Assembly: GCA_017592665.1 (NCBI GenBank)
Contig: JAGFNW010000001.1
Span: 496,001-560,000 of the forward strand
DNA from: Streptosporangiaceae bacterium NEAU-GS5
GTDB lineage: Bacteria; Actinomycetota; Actinomycetes; Streptosporangiales; Streptosporangiaceae
DNA length: 64,000 nucleotides
Direction of reading: 5' to 3'
Shown here piece by piece: positions 51,435 through 58,856 of this stretch. Each line of letters starts with the position of its first letter. Within the stretch, counting starts at the first letter, position 1. The notes beneath the pieces are model-generated. The model saw only the letters and a program-made list of their open reading frames with translations. It made no database searches and was not told where the DNA came from. The position numbers were made by a program, and so were the translations under genes.

Positions 51435-52792
51435 CCAAGTCCTACAACGTCCGATTCTGGAAGATCTACAACACGCGGCGCGGAGCCGCGCCCTACCAGG
51501 TGCGGTGGGTCGTCGACGGCACGATCTTCCCACGGCACTTCACCACGTCTGCGCTGGCCGACAGCTTCCGCTCGCAACTCGTACAGGCCGCTCGCAACGG
51601 CGAGCCGTTCGACACCGAGACCGGCCTACCCGACTCCATGGCGCGCGCCGCGAACGGCCTCACCTGGTACGCGCACGCCGTGGAGTACGTAGATTCCCGG
51701 TGGGGCAAGGTGTCGGGCAAGCAGCGCATCTCGATCGCAGAAACCCTGACTGCGGTAACGCCAGTGCTGGTGAAGGAACGGCGCGGCGCGCCCGAACCGG
51801 CCGTCCTACGGGCCGCGCTGTACGGATGGGCCTTCAACAAGCAGCGTCGCCTGACAGACCAGCCGCCTGAGATAGCCGCCGCGCTCGCGTGGATCGCCAA
51901 GGCGTCCAGGCCGCTCGACGAACTGTCCGAATACGAGGTCATCACTGCGGCGCTGGAAGCATGCGCGACCAAGCTGGACGGCAAACCTGCCGCGCCCGGC
52001 TACTACGGCCGCCGCCGGCGCGTGCTCTACAACGTGGTCAAGTACGCCGTGACCCGCAAGAGACTCAAGACCAACCCCATCGACGGCCTGGACTGGAAAG
52101 CCCCAGAAGCACCGTTCGAAGAGGTAGACCCCGCCGTCGTCGCCTCCCCCGCGCAGGTCCGCGAACTGCTGGCCGCCGTTACCTATGCGGGGTACCGCCG
52201 CGGCGGCCATCTGGTCGCGTTCTACGCCTGCATGTACTACGCCATGATGCGTCCCGGCGAAGTCATCGCGCTGCGCCGCCAGGACTGCGAACTCCCCGAC
52301 GACGGATGGGGACGACTCATGCTCGGCGAGTCCCGACCGACCGTCGGCCGCGACTGGACCGACACCGGCCAAGTCCACGAAGCCCGCGGACTCAAAGGTC
52401 GACCGCGAAAGGCCAAGCGTCCCGTGCCCATCCCGCCCGAACTCGTGGTCATCCTCCGACGGCACATCGCGCGCCATGGCGTGGCCGAGGACGGCCGACT
52501 CTTCCGCACCGAACGTGGCGGCATCATCCAAGCCTCCGGCTACACGAGAACCTGGCGCACCGCCCGCCCGCTCGCCCTGACCCCAACCCAAGTCACATCC
52601 GACCTCGCTCGCCGCCCCTACGACCTCCGTCACGCCGGGATCACCTTCCGGCTCAACGCCGGAGTCCCCGCAACCCAGGTGGCCGCGTGGGCCGGCCACA
52701 GTGTAGAAGTCCTCCTGAAGATCTATGCCAAGTGCGTGGACGGCCAAGACCACGTCTGGCATGACATCCTGGACCGCGCTCTTCGAAGCTAG
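51431..52792 (+). CDS. int: Tyrosine site-specific integrase
   Basis: A 453-residue tyrosine recombinase. A SAM-like N-terminal core-binding part precedes the catalytic domain. It carries MMRPGEVIALRRQDC (Arg I), RPYDLRHAGITFRLNAGVP (actinobacterial form of the HxxR box, Tyr in the first position), VAAWAGHSVEVLLKIYAKCV (His and nucleophile Tyr432). It should recombine the 48-bp core in tRNA-Arg(CCG). GTG start overlapping xis (GTGA). A hairpin 10 bp after the stop likely ends the transcript. Confidence 0.95.
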   Translation: MTKSYNVRFWKIYNTRRGAAPYQVRWVVDGTIFPRHFTTSALADSFRSQLVQAARNGEPFDTETGLPDSMARAANGLTWYAHAVEYVDSRWGKVSGKQRISIAETLTAVTPVLVKERRGAPEPAVLRAALYGWAFNKQRRLTDQPPEIAAALAWIAKASRPLDELSEYEVITAALEACATKLDGKPAAPGYYGRRRRVLYNVVKYAVTRKRLKTNPIDGLDWKAPEAPFEEVDPAVVASPAQVRELLAAVTYAGYRRGGHLVAFYACMYYAMMRPGEVIALRRQDCELPDDGWGRLMLGESRPTVGRDWTDTGQVHEARGLKGRPRKAKRPVPIPPELVVILRRHIARHGVAEDGRLFRTERGGIIQASGYTRTWRTARPLALTPTQVTSDLARRPYDLRHAGITFRLNAGVPATQVAAWAGHSVEVLLKIYAKCVDGQDHVWHDILDRALRS

Positions 52793-52800
52793 GCTCCGCC

Positions 52801-52824
52801 ACCTCTCGGTCACACCGAAGAGGT
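52801..52824 (+). terminator. Hairpin after int
   Basis: ACCTCTCGGT and ACCGAAGAGGT pair with one bulged base around a 3-nt loop, beginning 9 bp after the integrase stop. The 280 bp that follow, up to the convergent cargo gene, contain no supported gene and probably form the int-side arm. Confidence 0.5.
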
Positions 52825-53104
52825 CACTTGTTCGATCCCCGTACTGGTGCAGCCCAGCGGTCACCTGCTCTGGTTCGACATCGCCAAGCCCACGAAGGGA
52901 CTACTAGTCGAATTCCGGTACGGCGGCTGCGGTATACGGCGAGTGAGCACAGTCGAGTTCATCGCCAGCACACCCCAGCCGCATCGCCGAGTCTCCGGCC
53001 GAGGCGCCCATTCCCAACGTTGAAGTTAGTTTGACGGAATGGGTACTCCCGGGGCCGGGGGTTGGCATTTGTGTGGGTGTTGGAAGATGAGATACAGCCG
53101 GTGA
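52825..53104. other. Non-coding gap between int and cargo
   Basis: About 280 bp with no start-codon-supported frame. The composition is less GC-rich toward 53,020-53,060 (TTGAAGTTAGTTTGACGG). It may mark the junction where the cargo pair was inserted. Confidence 0.4.
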
Positions 53105-54064
53105 CTAAACGGGGCTTTCGCCCGGAGGCTCCGCTCGCCGAATCAAGGTCTGTGTCTCGCGATCTGCCGTCCAGTCGGTGACGGCGCCTTCGGGCGTGGT
53201 CAACCGGACGGACATTTGGCTGCCACCTGGGCCTTCGGTAAGGACGACGAAAGCGGTGCTGTCCGCCAGTTGCCCAGTGCCGTGGGCGTAGCCGGTGTCT
53301 TCGAGCGTGCCGTGGGTGAGAGGAAGCGGCCGCGCGCGGACACGCACCTCACGAGCAATCTTGAGGGCTTTCAGAGGCAGCAACCGGGGCGGGTCGGTCG
53401 CCTCGCGTAGGTACCAGTCCGAGGGCGTCCGCTCAATGGCCAGGCGGTATGTGGCCCCGATCTGCGCATTTCTGACAAAGTCCCGCAGCTCATGTTCATC
53501 CGCATAGGTCTCGGTGTCCCGAACCACGTCCTCGAGGGTGGCGAACCTTGACCCGTCGGCTCTAAAGACCGCTACCTCAAGCCCGAGAGGGAACTCGATG
53601 TCATCACCGTCGTGTTCGATGACACCACGGATGTCCACGACGTCATCGCACTCGATCTCGCGCAACTCCACTTCAGAACGAAGAAGCGAGGCCAAGGGGC
53701 CGTCCTCGGGAATGGTCTTGCCGGGAGTGACCGGCTCCATGTGGTAGAGCCGAGCCTTGCGTTCAGCGTCCTGGGTGAAGCCGGCGCTTGCGACCAGGAC
53801 GACATGATTGGTAGGCAGGCACTGGTGCTTGGCCCACATGCCTTCGACCCAGAGAAGGTTCGCTTTCCGTGTCCCGGCCGTGCACTCGATGCCGATGCGA
53901 AGTGTCTTGCCTGTGACCTCTGCCTCTACCAGAACGTCCACTTCGCGCTTCTTATTGATCATGCTGTCGAGGAGCATGGCCGACTCGGTGACATGGGCAG
54001 TACCCGCGATGTGGGTCTGAATGAAGTAGACGGCAGCTTGGAAGTCGTTGGTGCGCGGGGGCAT
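53105..54064 (-). CDS. PD-(D/E)XK nuclease-like cargo protein
   Basis: A 319-residue protein starting MPPRTNDFQAAVYFIQTHIA. A restriction-endonuclease-like core is visible: a helix, then KKREVDVLVEAEV (Asp43), then LRIGIECTAGTRKANLLWVE (Glu60 in the ExK position, although Thr62 stands where Lys is expected and Lys67 follows), then a strand NHVVLVASAGFTQDAERKAR. This is the order of PD-(D/E)XK nucleases and their inactive relatives. Residues 120-319 are a beta-rich region of unknown type. It is divergent from the HEPN-motif gene, with 138 bp between. Lower GC than neighbours indicates recent gain. A defence nuclease or sensor is my best guess. Confidence 0.6.
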   Translation of the reverse strand: MPPRTNDFQAAVYFIQTHIAGTAHVTESAMLLDSMINKKREVDVLVEAEVTGKTLRIGIECTAGTRKANLLWVEGMWAKHQCLPTNHVVLVASAGFTQDAERKARLYHMEPVTPGKTIPEDGPLASLLRSEVELREIECDDVVDIRGVIEHDGDDIEFPLGLEVAVFRADGSRFATLEDVVRDTETYADEHELRDFVRNAQIGATYRLAIERTPSDWYLREATDPPRLLPLKALKIAREVRVRARPLPLTHGTLEDTGYAHGTGQLADSTAFVVLTEGPGGSQMSVRLTTPEGAVTDWTADRETQTLIRRAEPPGESPV

Positions 54065-54202
54065 TCAGGGAGGCTAGCAGGAGGAAGTAAGATCGCTCCT
54101 CTGCTGAGGACGGTCTGAACAGGTGCTGCAAGAAGGTGGACCCCCTCGCTTCTTACTCTGTAGTCTTCGCCCTCATGCCGCGTTGAACGCGAGGAGTAAC
54201 CA

Positions 54203-55717
54203 TTGAGGCTCGCCGACTGCCTAGAACGCATTGAGTCTGAGTTCGGGCCTAGCCCTGAGCGTCCGACCAACCTCACGTCAGCTGACTACCTCGAGCTGCT
54301 TGATGGCATAGCAGGCGCGGGTGATGATTTCTTCCGTACCGCGCCCAAATCAGTTCACAAGTTCCTGTATTACGGGATGGCCGAGTTTGACCGCTGGATA
54401 CCGCCGACTCCCATCGTCGTCGAGCCAGGAATGAACGATCGATTCCTGCGGTTCTTCGAAATCTTCAAGCGCTCGGTCCCTGCCGATGATCCAAATCTGG
54501 CTGCACCGTTGCTGCGTCAGCTCCAGACTCAACTCTTCGCATCTCACGCGATTACGCTCGCCGGGTATCCCAATACTGACCAGGATGAGCTGCCACGACT
54601 TCAAGCCGAGATCGCCGCCGTAGCAATACCGGAACCGCCGTACCTGCGCGCGTCAGCTTCAGAGCTTCAGCAGAAGTTACTCGCCGCATGTGATGGCATC
54701 CGTGCCGGCACTGTCCGCTCGATCCTCTCCACGACCTTGCCGCATGCTGTCGTGCGTGCTCCGTTCGCTGGCAAGGGCACCTGGCGAGGCGTTGAGTTCG
54801 CTTACCAGTTGCAGCCAGAGGCGGGGCACGCCGAGGGCATGACCGTCTCGCCTGACTTGGCCGTTTCTGCCGTAGGTCTCACGCGCAACCCAACCGGATC
54901 GTGCAGCGTGACCATCGAGGTGTCGGGCCTCATCGATCACGCGGCGTGGACTCCGTACCTGGCAGGCCCGTCCGCCACGGCGGCGGAGATACACACTGGC
55001 CAACCTTTCGTTCAGACGTTTCTCTTCTACCTGCTGACTGACTTGATTGCCGAGTTGCAGACAGAAGAATCTGACTTCGTTGATGAGCTGTGGACACTCA
55101 CGCCGCGCGACATTGTTGCCCTGGAAATCCAAGCACCAGCAGGCCCATACAGCCTTATAACTATTTCGCAGCTGATGCTCAGCACCTGGCGCGTCGTTCA
55201 AGTCCCTGCTGATGTCCAGCAGCGGGACGTCCCCGACCTTCAGCCGCCCTCGTACTGGATGGCTTGCAGACGCCATGCGCGAGGATACTTGAGCCTAGGC
55301 GCGACCAGAGAGGCGCTGCTCTGGCTCAATATGGCAACCGAGGCTCTCATTGATGAGCGAATCGCCGCCTTCACGGATGCCGTTCCGGCATTGGGCCAGA
55401 ACATGACTGGGGCACGGCTATTGTTCCAAGACGCGGAAGACGCACTTGTAGCCCAGTTCCCCGACATGGCCGGCCGTGTGCGCTGGCCTGAGCGCGAAGT
55501 CCAGCCGAGCCGCTTTGCGCAGCTCAAGGCGCTGTATCACCATCTTGATCTAGGTGGTACCTACTCGAAGGCCAAGACATATTACTCGCGAATCTCGCGT
55601 AGCAGGAACGCAGTCATACATGGCCGAAACACCGGGCTTGTCCCGGTTGAGGATGTCGAGAAGGGATTGCAGGCACTCCAGTGGCTGGACGAAAACTTGC
55701 GGCTGAAGGGTAATTGA
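54203..55717 (+). CDS. HEPN-motif cargo protein of unknown family
   Basis: A 504-residue protein from TTG 54203, with GAGGAG eight bases upstream. The N-terminal 350 residues have no recognised fold (LADCLERIESEFGP; TVSPDLAVSAVGLTRNPTGS). The C-terminal 140 residues are helical and contain RSRNAVIHGRNTG, giving Arg468-Asn-x3-His473, the R(N)x3H motif of HEPN ribonucleases, followed by a final helix (EKGLQALQWLDENLRL), as in ApeA/Abi-type HEPN proteins. GC content is low for the window. It ends 33 bp before the tRNA-side arm of the element. An RNase-based abortive-infection role is inferred. Confidence 0.6.
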   Translation: MRLADCLERIESEFGPSPERPTNLTSADYLELLDGIAGAGDDFFRTAPKSVHKFLYYGMAEFDRWIPPTPIVVEPGMNDRFLRFFEIFKRSVPADDPNLAAPLLRQLQTQLFASHAITLAGYPNTDQDELPRLQAEIAAVAIPEPPYLRASASELQQKLLAACDGIRAGTVRSILSTTLPHAVVRAPFAGKGTWRGVEFAYQLQPEAGHAEGMTVSPDLAVSAVGLTRNPTGSCSVTIEVSGLIDHAAWTPYLAGPSATAAEIHTGQPFVQTFLFYLLTDLIAELQTEESDFVDELWTLTPRDIVALEIQAPAGPYSLITISQLMLSTWRVVQVPADVQQRDVPDLQPPSYWMACRRHARGYLSLGATREALLWLNMATEALIDERIAAFTDAVPALGQNMTGARLLFQDAEDALVAQFPDMAGRVRWPEREVQPSRFAQLKALYHHLDLGGTYSKAKTYYSRISRSRNAVIHGRNTGLVPVEDVEKGLQALQWLDENLRLKGN

Positions 55718-55749
55718 ATCTCGGCGCTCACCAAATGTGGACGCACGTG

Positions 55750-55965
55750 GATGTCCCCCACACCGCCACGTGTCCGATAGCACCCCCAATGACCGTTGCG
55801 GCCCTGATGCGTGGCTGGTGGCACACGTTCGAATGTGGCTGCTCACAACGGCACACCCGGACATACAAAACGACCCGCGTTGCCGCAGGTCGTGGGCCCG
55901 TTTGGGCTGGTGAAGCGTCGGTGCCCCCTGCAGGATTCGAACCTGCGCACCCGGCTCCGGAGGCC
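55750..55965. repeat. Right element boundary: attR with 168-bp arm
   Basis: This is the ungapped counterpart of 28,707-28,922, about 89% identical overall and fully identical over 55,918-55,965. The identical core runs from four bases outside the tRNA 3' end into the anticodon stem-loop, the classic AICE attachment segment that leaves the tRNA intact. Confidence 0.88.
55867..55893 (-). terminator. tRNA-Arg terminator carried by the element
   Basis: On the minus strand a 10-bp stem with one G-U pair and a 4-nt loop (arms 55,884-55,893 and 55,870-55,879) is followed by TTTT, 29 bases after the tRNA 3' end. A related hairpin sits beside the attL copy at 28,829-28,852. Confidence 0.75.
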
Positions 55966-55993
55966 GGTGCTCTATCCCCTGAGCTAAGGGGGC
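55922..55993 (-). tRNA. tRNA-Arg(CCG)
   Basis: The minus strand folds into a full cloverleaf: acceptor GCCCCCT/AGGGGGC, D-arm GCTC...GAGC, anticodon stem CCGGC/GCCGG with loop CTCCGGA (anticodon CCG, reading CGG) and T-arm GCAGG-TTCGAAT-CCTGC. CCA is not encoded. The 3' half lies within the 48-bp att core and is therefore supplied by the element. Confidence 0.95.
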
Positions 55994-56106
55994 TGACGAG
56001 TGATAAGGCTACCAGTAGTCGTGACGGGTTCGGCACGTGTTAAGAGCGGGTCGCAGTTGCGGCGAAACCTGCACGCGGGGCGGTCGCAGGAGTTAGCTTT
56101 GCGGCC

Positions 56107-56508
56107 GTGGGCGAGCATCTGGGGCGCGTGCTGGTCGTGGATGACGACGAGGTCATCCGGCAGCTCATCGCGGTCAATCTGACCTTGGAAGGCTTCGACG
56201 TGGTTACCGCGTCGGACGGGCAGGATTGCCTGGATCGAGTCCATGAGGTCAACCCCGACGTGATCACGCTGGACGTGATGATGCCCCGTCTCGACGGGTG
56301 GGAGACGGCGTCCAAGCTGCGGGAGGATCCGGCCACGCGGCATATCAAGGTGATGCTCATCACCGCGCGGGCGCAGGAGGACGACCGCAAGCGCGGCATG
56401 GGCATCGGCGTGGACGCCTATCTGACCAAGCCGTTCGATCCAGCGGAGCTGATCGAGGTGGTTCGGAAGCTGGCCTCCGACAGGTCTCTCTCCTCGAGCG
56501 GCGACTAA
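56107..56508 (+). CDS. Single-domain response regulator
   Basis: A 133-residue CheY-like receiver from GTG 56107. VLVVDDDEVIRQ supplies the acidic pair, ITLDVMMPRLDGW the phospho-acceptor Asp, MLITARAQ the Thr and YLTKPFDP the Lys. It has no output domain, so it must act by protein contact. No histidine kinase gene is adjacent. It is the first chromosomal gene to the right of tRNA-Arg. Confidence 0.92.
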   Translation: MGEHLGRVLVVDDDEVIRQLIAVNLTLEGFDVVTASDGQDCLDRVHEVNPDVITLDVMMPRLDGWETASKLREDPATRHIKVMLITARAQEDDRKRGMGIGVDAYLTKPFDPAELIEVVRKLASDRSLSSSGD

Positions 56509-56615
56509 GCCTCTCCGGCTGCAATCAGGTTGCGTGGGCGAAAGCGCATCTCAATGACGTGGCCTTACGCCGGGCTTAGCTGAGCCGAGGTTCGATTGGC
56601 CCAGGGAGGCATGTC

Positions 56616-57284
56616 ATGACTGATCCGGAATTCCGTTCGCCCGAAGTCCTGGACGGAGGACCGCCGCCCCGGCGGAAGGTGTCCCGCCAAATGGTCCTCG
56701 GCATCGCGACGGCAGTCGCGGTCGCCACTGGAGTGGGCGTCGCCGCGGCGGCGTCACCCTCGGGTAGCCCATCAAGCAGCCCATCTGAAAGCTCCTCGGA
56801 GACCCCGTCCGAGGTTCCATCGGAAAGCCCCTCTGTTGTCCCGCCCTCTGAGGCACCGGGCAAGCCATTCGGTCACGGACGGATGTGGGGATTCGGGTTC
56901 GGAGGGATGCGAGGCGGCGGCATCCACGGCGAATTCGTCGTACCGAAGGACGGTGGCGGCTATCAGACCGTCGCCACACAACAGGGAGAGGTCACCGCGG
57001 TCGCCAGCGACTCGCTCACGGTCAAGAGCGAGGATGGCTTCTCTCGTACGTACACGGTCGGAGAGAACACCCGTGTCAACGCTGGGCGCGAAGGCGTTGA
57101 CGCCATCAAGACCGGCGACCAGGTTTCTGTGATGGCCACCGTTGAAGGTTCTACGGCGACAGCGGTCATGGTCATCGATATGACCCGGCCCGATATGGGC
57201 AAGGGCTGGTTCCGGCACGGCCGGGAATTCCACCGCAACCCGTCGTCACCGGCCACTCCGGAGTCGGTGACTCCCACGGCCTAG
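56616..57284 (+). CDS. Membrane-anchored or secreted protein with Ser/Pro linker (DUF5666-like)
   Basis: A 222-residue protein. A cytoplasmic N-terminus is followed by one hydrophobic segment (MVLGIATAVAVATGVGVAAA), then a Ser/Pro/Glu-rich linker (SESSSETPSEVPSESPS) and a Gly/Phe/Met-rich stretch (WGFGFGGMRGGG). The small beta-domain has QGEVTAVASDSLTVKSEDGF, YTVGENTRVNAGREG and GDQVSVMATVEGS. This last domain matches the DUF5666 pattern of extracytoplasmic OB-like domains. Function unknown. A perfect hairpin follows. Confidence 0.82.
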   Translation: MTDPEFRSPEVLDGGPPPRRKVSRQMVLGIATAVAVATGVGVAAAASPSGSPSSSPSESSSETPSEVPSESPSVVPPSEAPGKPFGHGRMWGFGFGGMRGGGIHGEFVVPKDGGGYQTVATQQGEVTAVASDSLTVKSEDGFSRTYTVGENTRVNAGREGVDAIKTGDQVSVMATVEGSTATAVMVIDMTRPDMGKGWFRHGREFHRNPSSPATPESVTPTA

Positions 57285-57350
57285 CCGGCCACCCGCCCAA
57301 ACTCGCGGCCGTCGAAGACGCGAGCTGCGCTCGGGCGACTCGCGGATATA

Positions 57351-57389
57351 GCCGATTCCCGGCGAGTGTCGCACTCGCCGGGAATCGGC
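57351..57389. terminator. Perfect 18-bp hairpin between convergent genes
   Basis: GCCGATTCCCGGCGAGTG and its exact complement surround a 3-nt loop. The hairpin stands between the DUF5666-like gene and the convergent MFS gene. No T-run follows. Confidence 0.8.
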
Positions 57390-57523
57390 GCGTAGAGGTC
57401 TTTCACAGTCCTGTCCGCTGGCCGCAGTCGGGCTGCTCGCCGCGTCTCTGCGCCTGCCGGGCCGGGCGTCCTGGATCAGGGTCGAGGGTCACTGCGGGTG
57501 TCGTCGGTTCTGCGTCATCGGTG

Positions 57524-58789
57524 TTACTTCGCGAATTTGATCATGATGGCGATCAGCGCGGCCGTCGCGAGGTAGGCCCATGAGTAGCCGGTGGTCGCGG
57601 CCAGGAGGCCGAAAGCGGTCCCGCCCAGCCCCATGCCGCCGTCGTACGCGAGGTTCCACATGGCGCTTACCGAGCCGTACGCCGAGGCCGGAGCCCGGTC
57701 GAACATGACGGCCAGGCTGGCGTTCTGCACCACACCGAAGCCTGCTCCGAAGAGCGCCATTCCGGCTAGTACGGCGAGCGGGCTGCCGACGCAGGCGACG
57801 ACGGCGATGCCGACGGCCGACAGGGCCACGGACGGGACCAGCAGGCGAGCCGAGCCATAGCGGTCGCCGACGCGGCCGGCCCACCAGCGGCTGGCGGTCG
57901 CGGTGAGGCTCTGGACGAGGAGCGCGACCGCGGCGACGTTGGTGGTGGCGAGCGGCAGGAAGGTGACGACGGCTCCGGCGGCCATGGCGGTGACGCCGAA
58001 GACGAGCGCTGGGCGCATCGGCACTCGGTTGCGTGGTGTCGGCTTGGTCCCTGGCGCGCAGACGCGGGTGGTTTCGGGGTTGGTGGCTGAGGTGCCCGTG
58101 TCAGAGGGGCCCGTGCTCGAGCCGGTGCTGGAACCGGTGGGTTCCTGGGTGCCGGCTGCGGCTGGGGCGAGGTTGGTGTCTTGAGGGCTGACGTGGGTGG
58201 GGAGGCCGCGGGTGGCGGCTAGGCCGGCCAGTGCCAGGAGGGCCGCAAGAGCGAAGACCAATCCGTAACCGAAGGCCTCGGACAGCCAGACTCCGGCCGG
58301 GAGGGCGATCACGGATGGGACGCCGGCGACCACGCCGTACAGGCCCAGTCCTTCGCCCCGGCGCTCGGCGGGGACGACTTCGGCGACGAGAGCGGCGCCG
58401 ACGACGGCGGTGATGCCGAAGCCGAGGCCGCGGGCCGCGCAGGTGGCCGCTATGACGGTCAAGTTCGAGGTTACGACAAGGGCGGGCAGGCCAAGCAGCA
58501 GGAGTCCGGCCGCGAACAGGCGGCGGTAGCCGTACCGGGCGGCGAGGCGTGGGGTGACCAACTCGGCCGCAACGCCGGCGAGCAGCAGCGCGCCGTTGGC
58601 CATGCCGGCGCCGGCGGTGCCCACTCCCAACGAGGCCACATAGAGCGGGACCACCGAAAGCAGGAGGTAGAAGCTTACGGTCGCGCCAAAGTCGGACAGG
58701 AAGAGCAGGATCAGCGAGCGGGTGAGCAGCCGTCCCTGCGGCGTCCTAGCCGCGTTCGAGGTCCTGGCCGGCCCCAACGTTGTCGTCAT
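57524..58789 (-). CDS. Major facilitator superfamily exporter
   Basis: A 421-residue MFS protein with about twelve hydrophobic segments in two halves. The halves are joined by a long hydrophilic Ser/Thr/Pro/Gly-rich loop (TGSSTGSSTGPSDTGTSATN). Motif A-like sequences are LAARYGYRRLF and WAGRVGDRYGSARLL. The profile is that of drug/proton antiporters of the 12-TM type; the substrate is unknown. ATG 58789 begins MTTTLGPARTSNAARTPQGR. The last residues (IAIMIKFAK) suggest a natural end. Confidence 0.88.
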   Translation of the reverse strand: MTTTLGPARTSNAARTPQGRLLTRSLILLFLSDFGATVSFYLLLSVVPLYVASLGVGTAGAGMANGALLLAGVAAELVTPRLAARYGYRRLFAAGLLLLGLPALVVTSNLTVIAATCAARGLGFGITAVVGAALVAEVVPAERRGEGLGLYGVVAGVPSVIALPAGVWLSEAFGYGLVFALAALLALAGLAATRGLPTHVSPQDTNLAPAAAGTQEPTGSSTGSSTGPSDTGTSATNPETTRVCAPGTKPTPRNRVPMRPALVFGVTAMAAGAVVTFLPLATTNVAAVALLVQSLTATASRWWAGRVGDRYGSARLLVPSVALSAVGIAVVACVGSPLAVLAGMALFGAGFGVVQNASLAVMFDRAPASAYGSVSAMWNLAYDGGMGLGGTAFGLLAATTGYSWAYLATAALIAIMIKFAK

Positions 58790-58856
58790 GGCCAGAACGC
58801 TAGGTGCGGATTGGTCCGCTCTTAAGCTCCAATTTTAGCCCCGCAAACCGGACCAA

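Larger units (their letters stand above)
28875..55965. mobile_element. 27-kb actinomycete integrative and conjugative element (AICE)
   Basis: The boundaries are the exact 48-bp direct repeats at 28,875-28,922 and 55,918-55,965; the right copy forms the 3' part of tRNA-Arg(CCG). Inside lie all AICE hallmarks: tyrosine integrase and excisionase with overlapping frames, primase-polymerase and replication ATPase, SSB, an FtsK/TraB translocase, Spd-like membrane proteins, and a divergent NUDIX-GntR control pair. There is no relaxase or type IV secretion system, as expected for transfer of double-stranded DNA by TraB. Cargo sits at both ends: a cold-shock fusion gene on the left, and a nuclease-like/HEPN pair on the right beyond int. 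Confidence 0.93.

Noticed and set aside
52815-52850. tRNA-T-loop-like GTTCGATCCCCGTACTGGTGCA after int
   Set aside because: No matching T-stem or acceptor arm can be formed, so I do not call a tRNA or att site.
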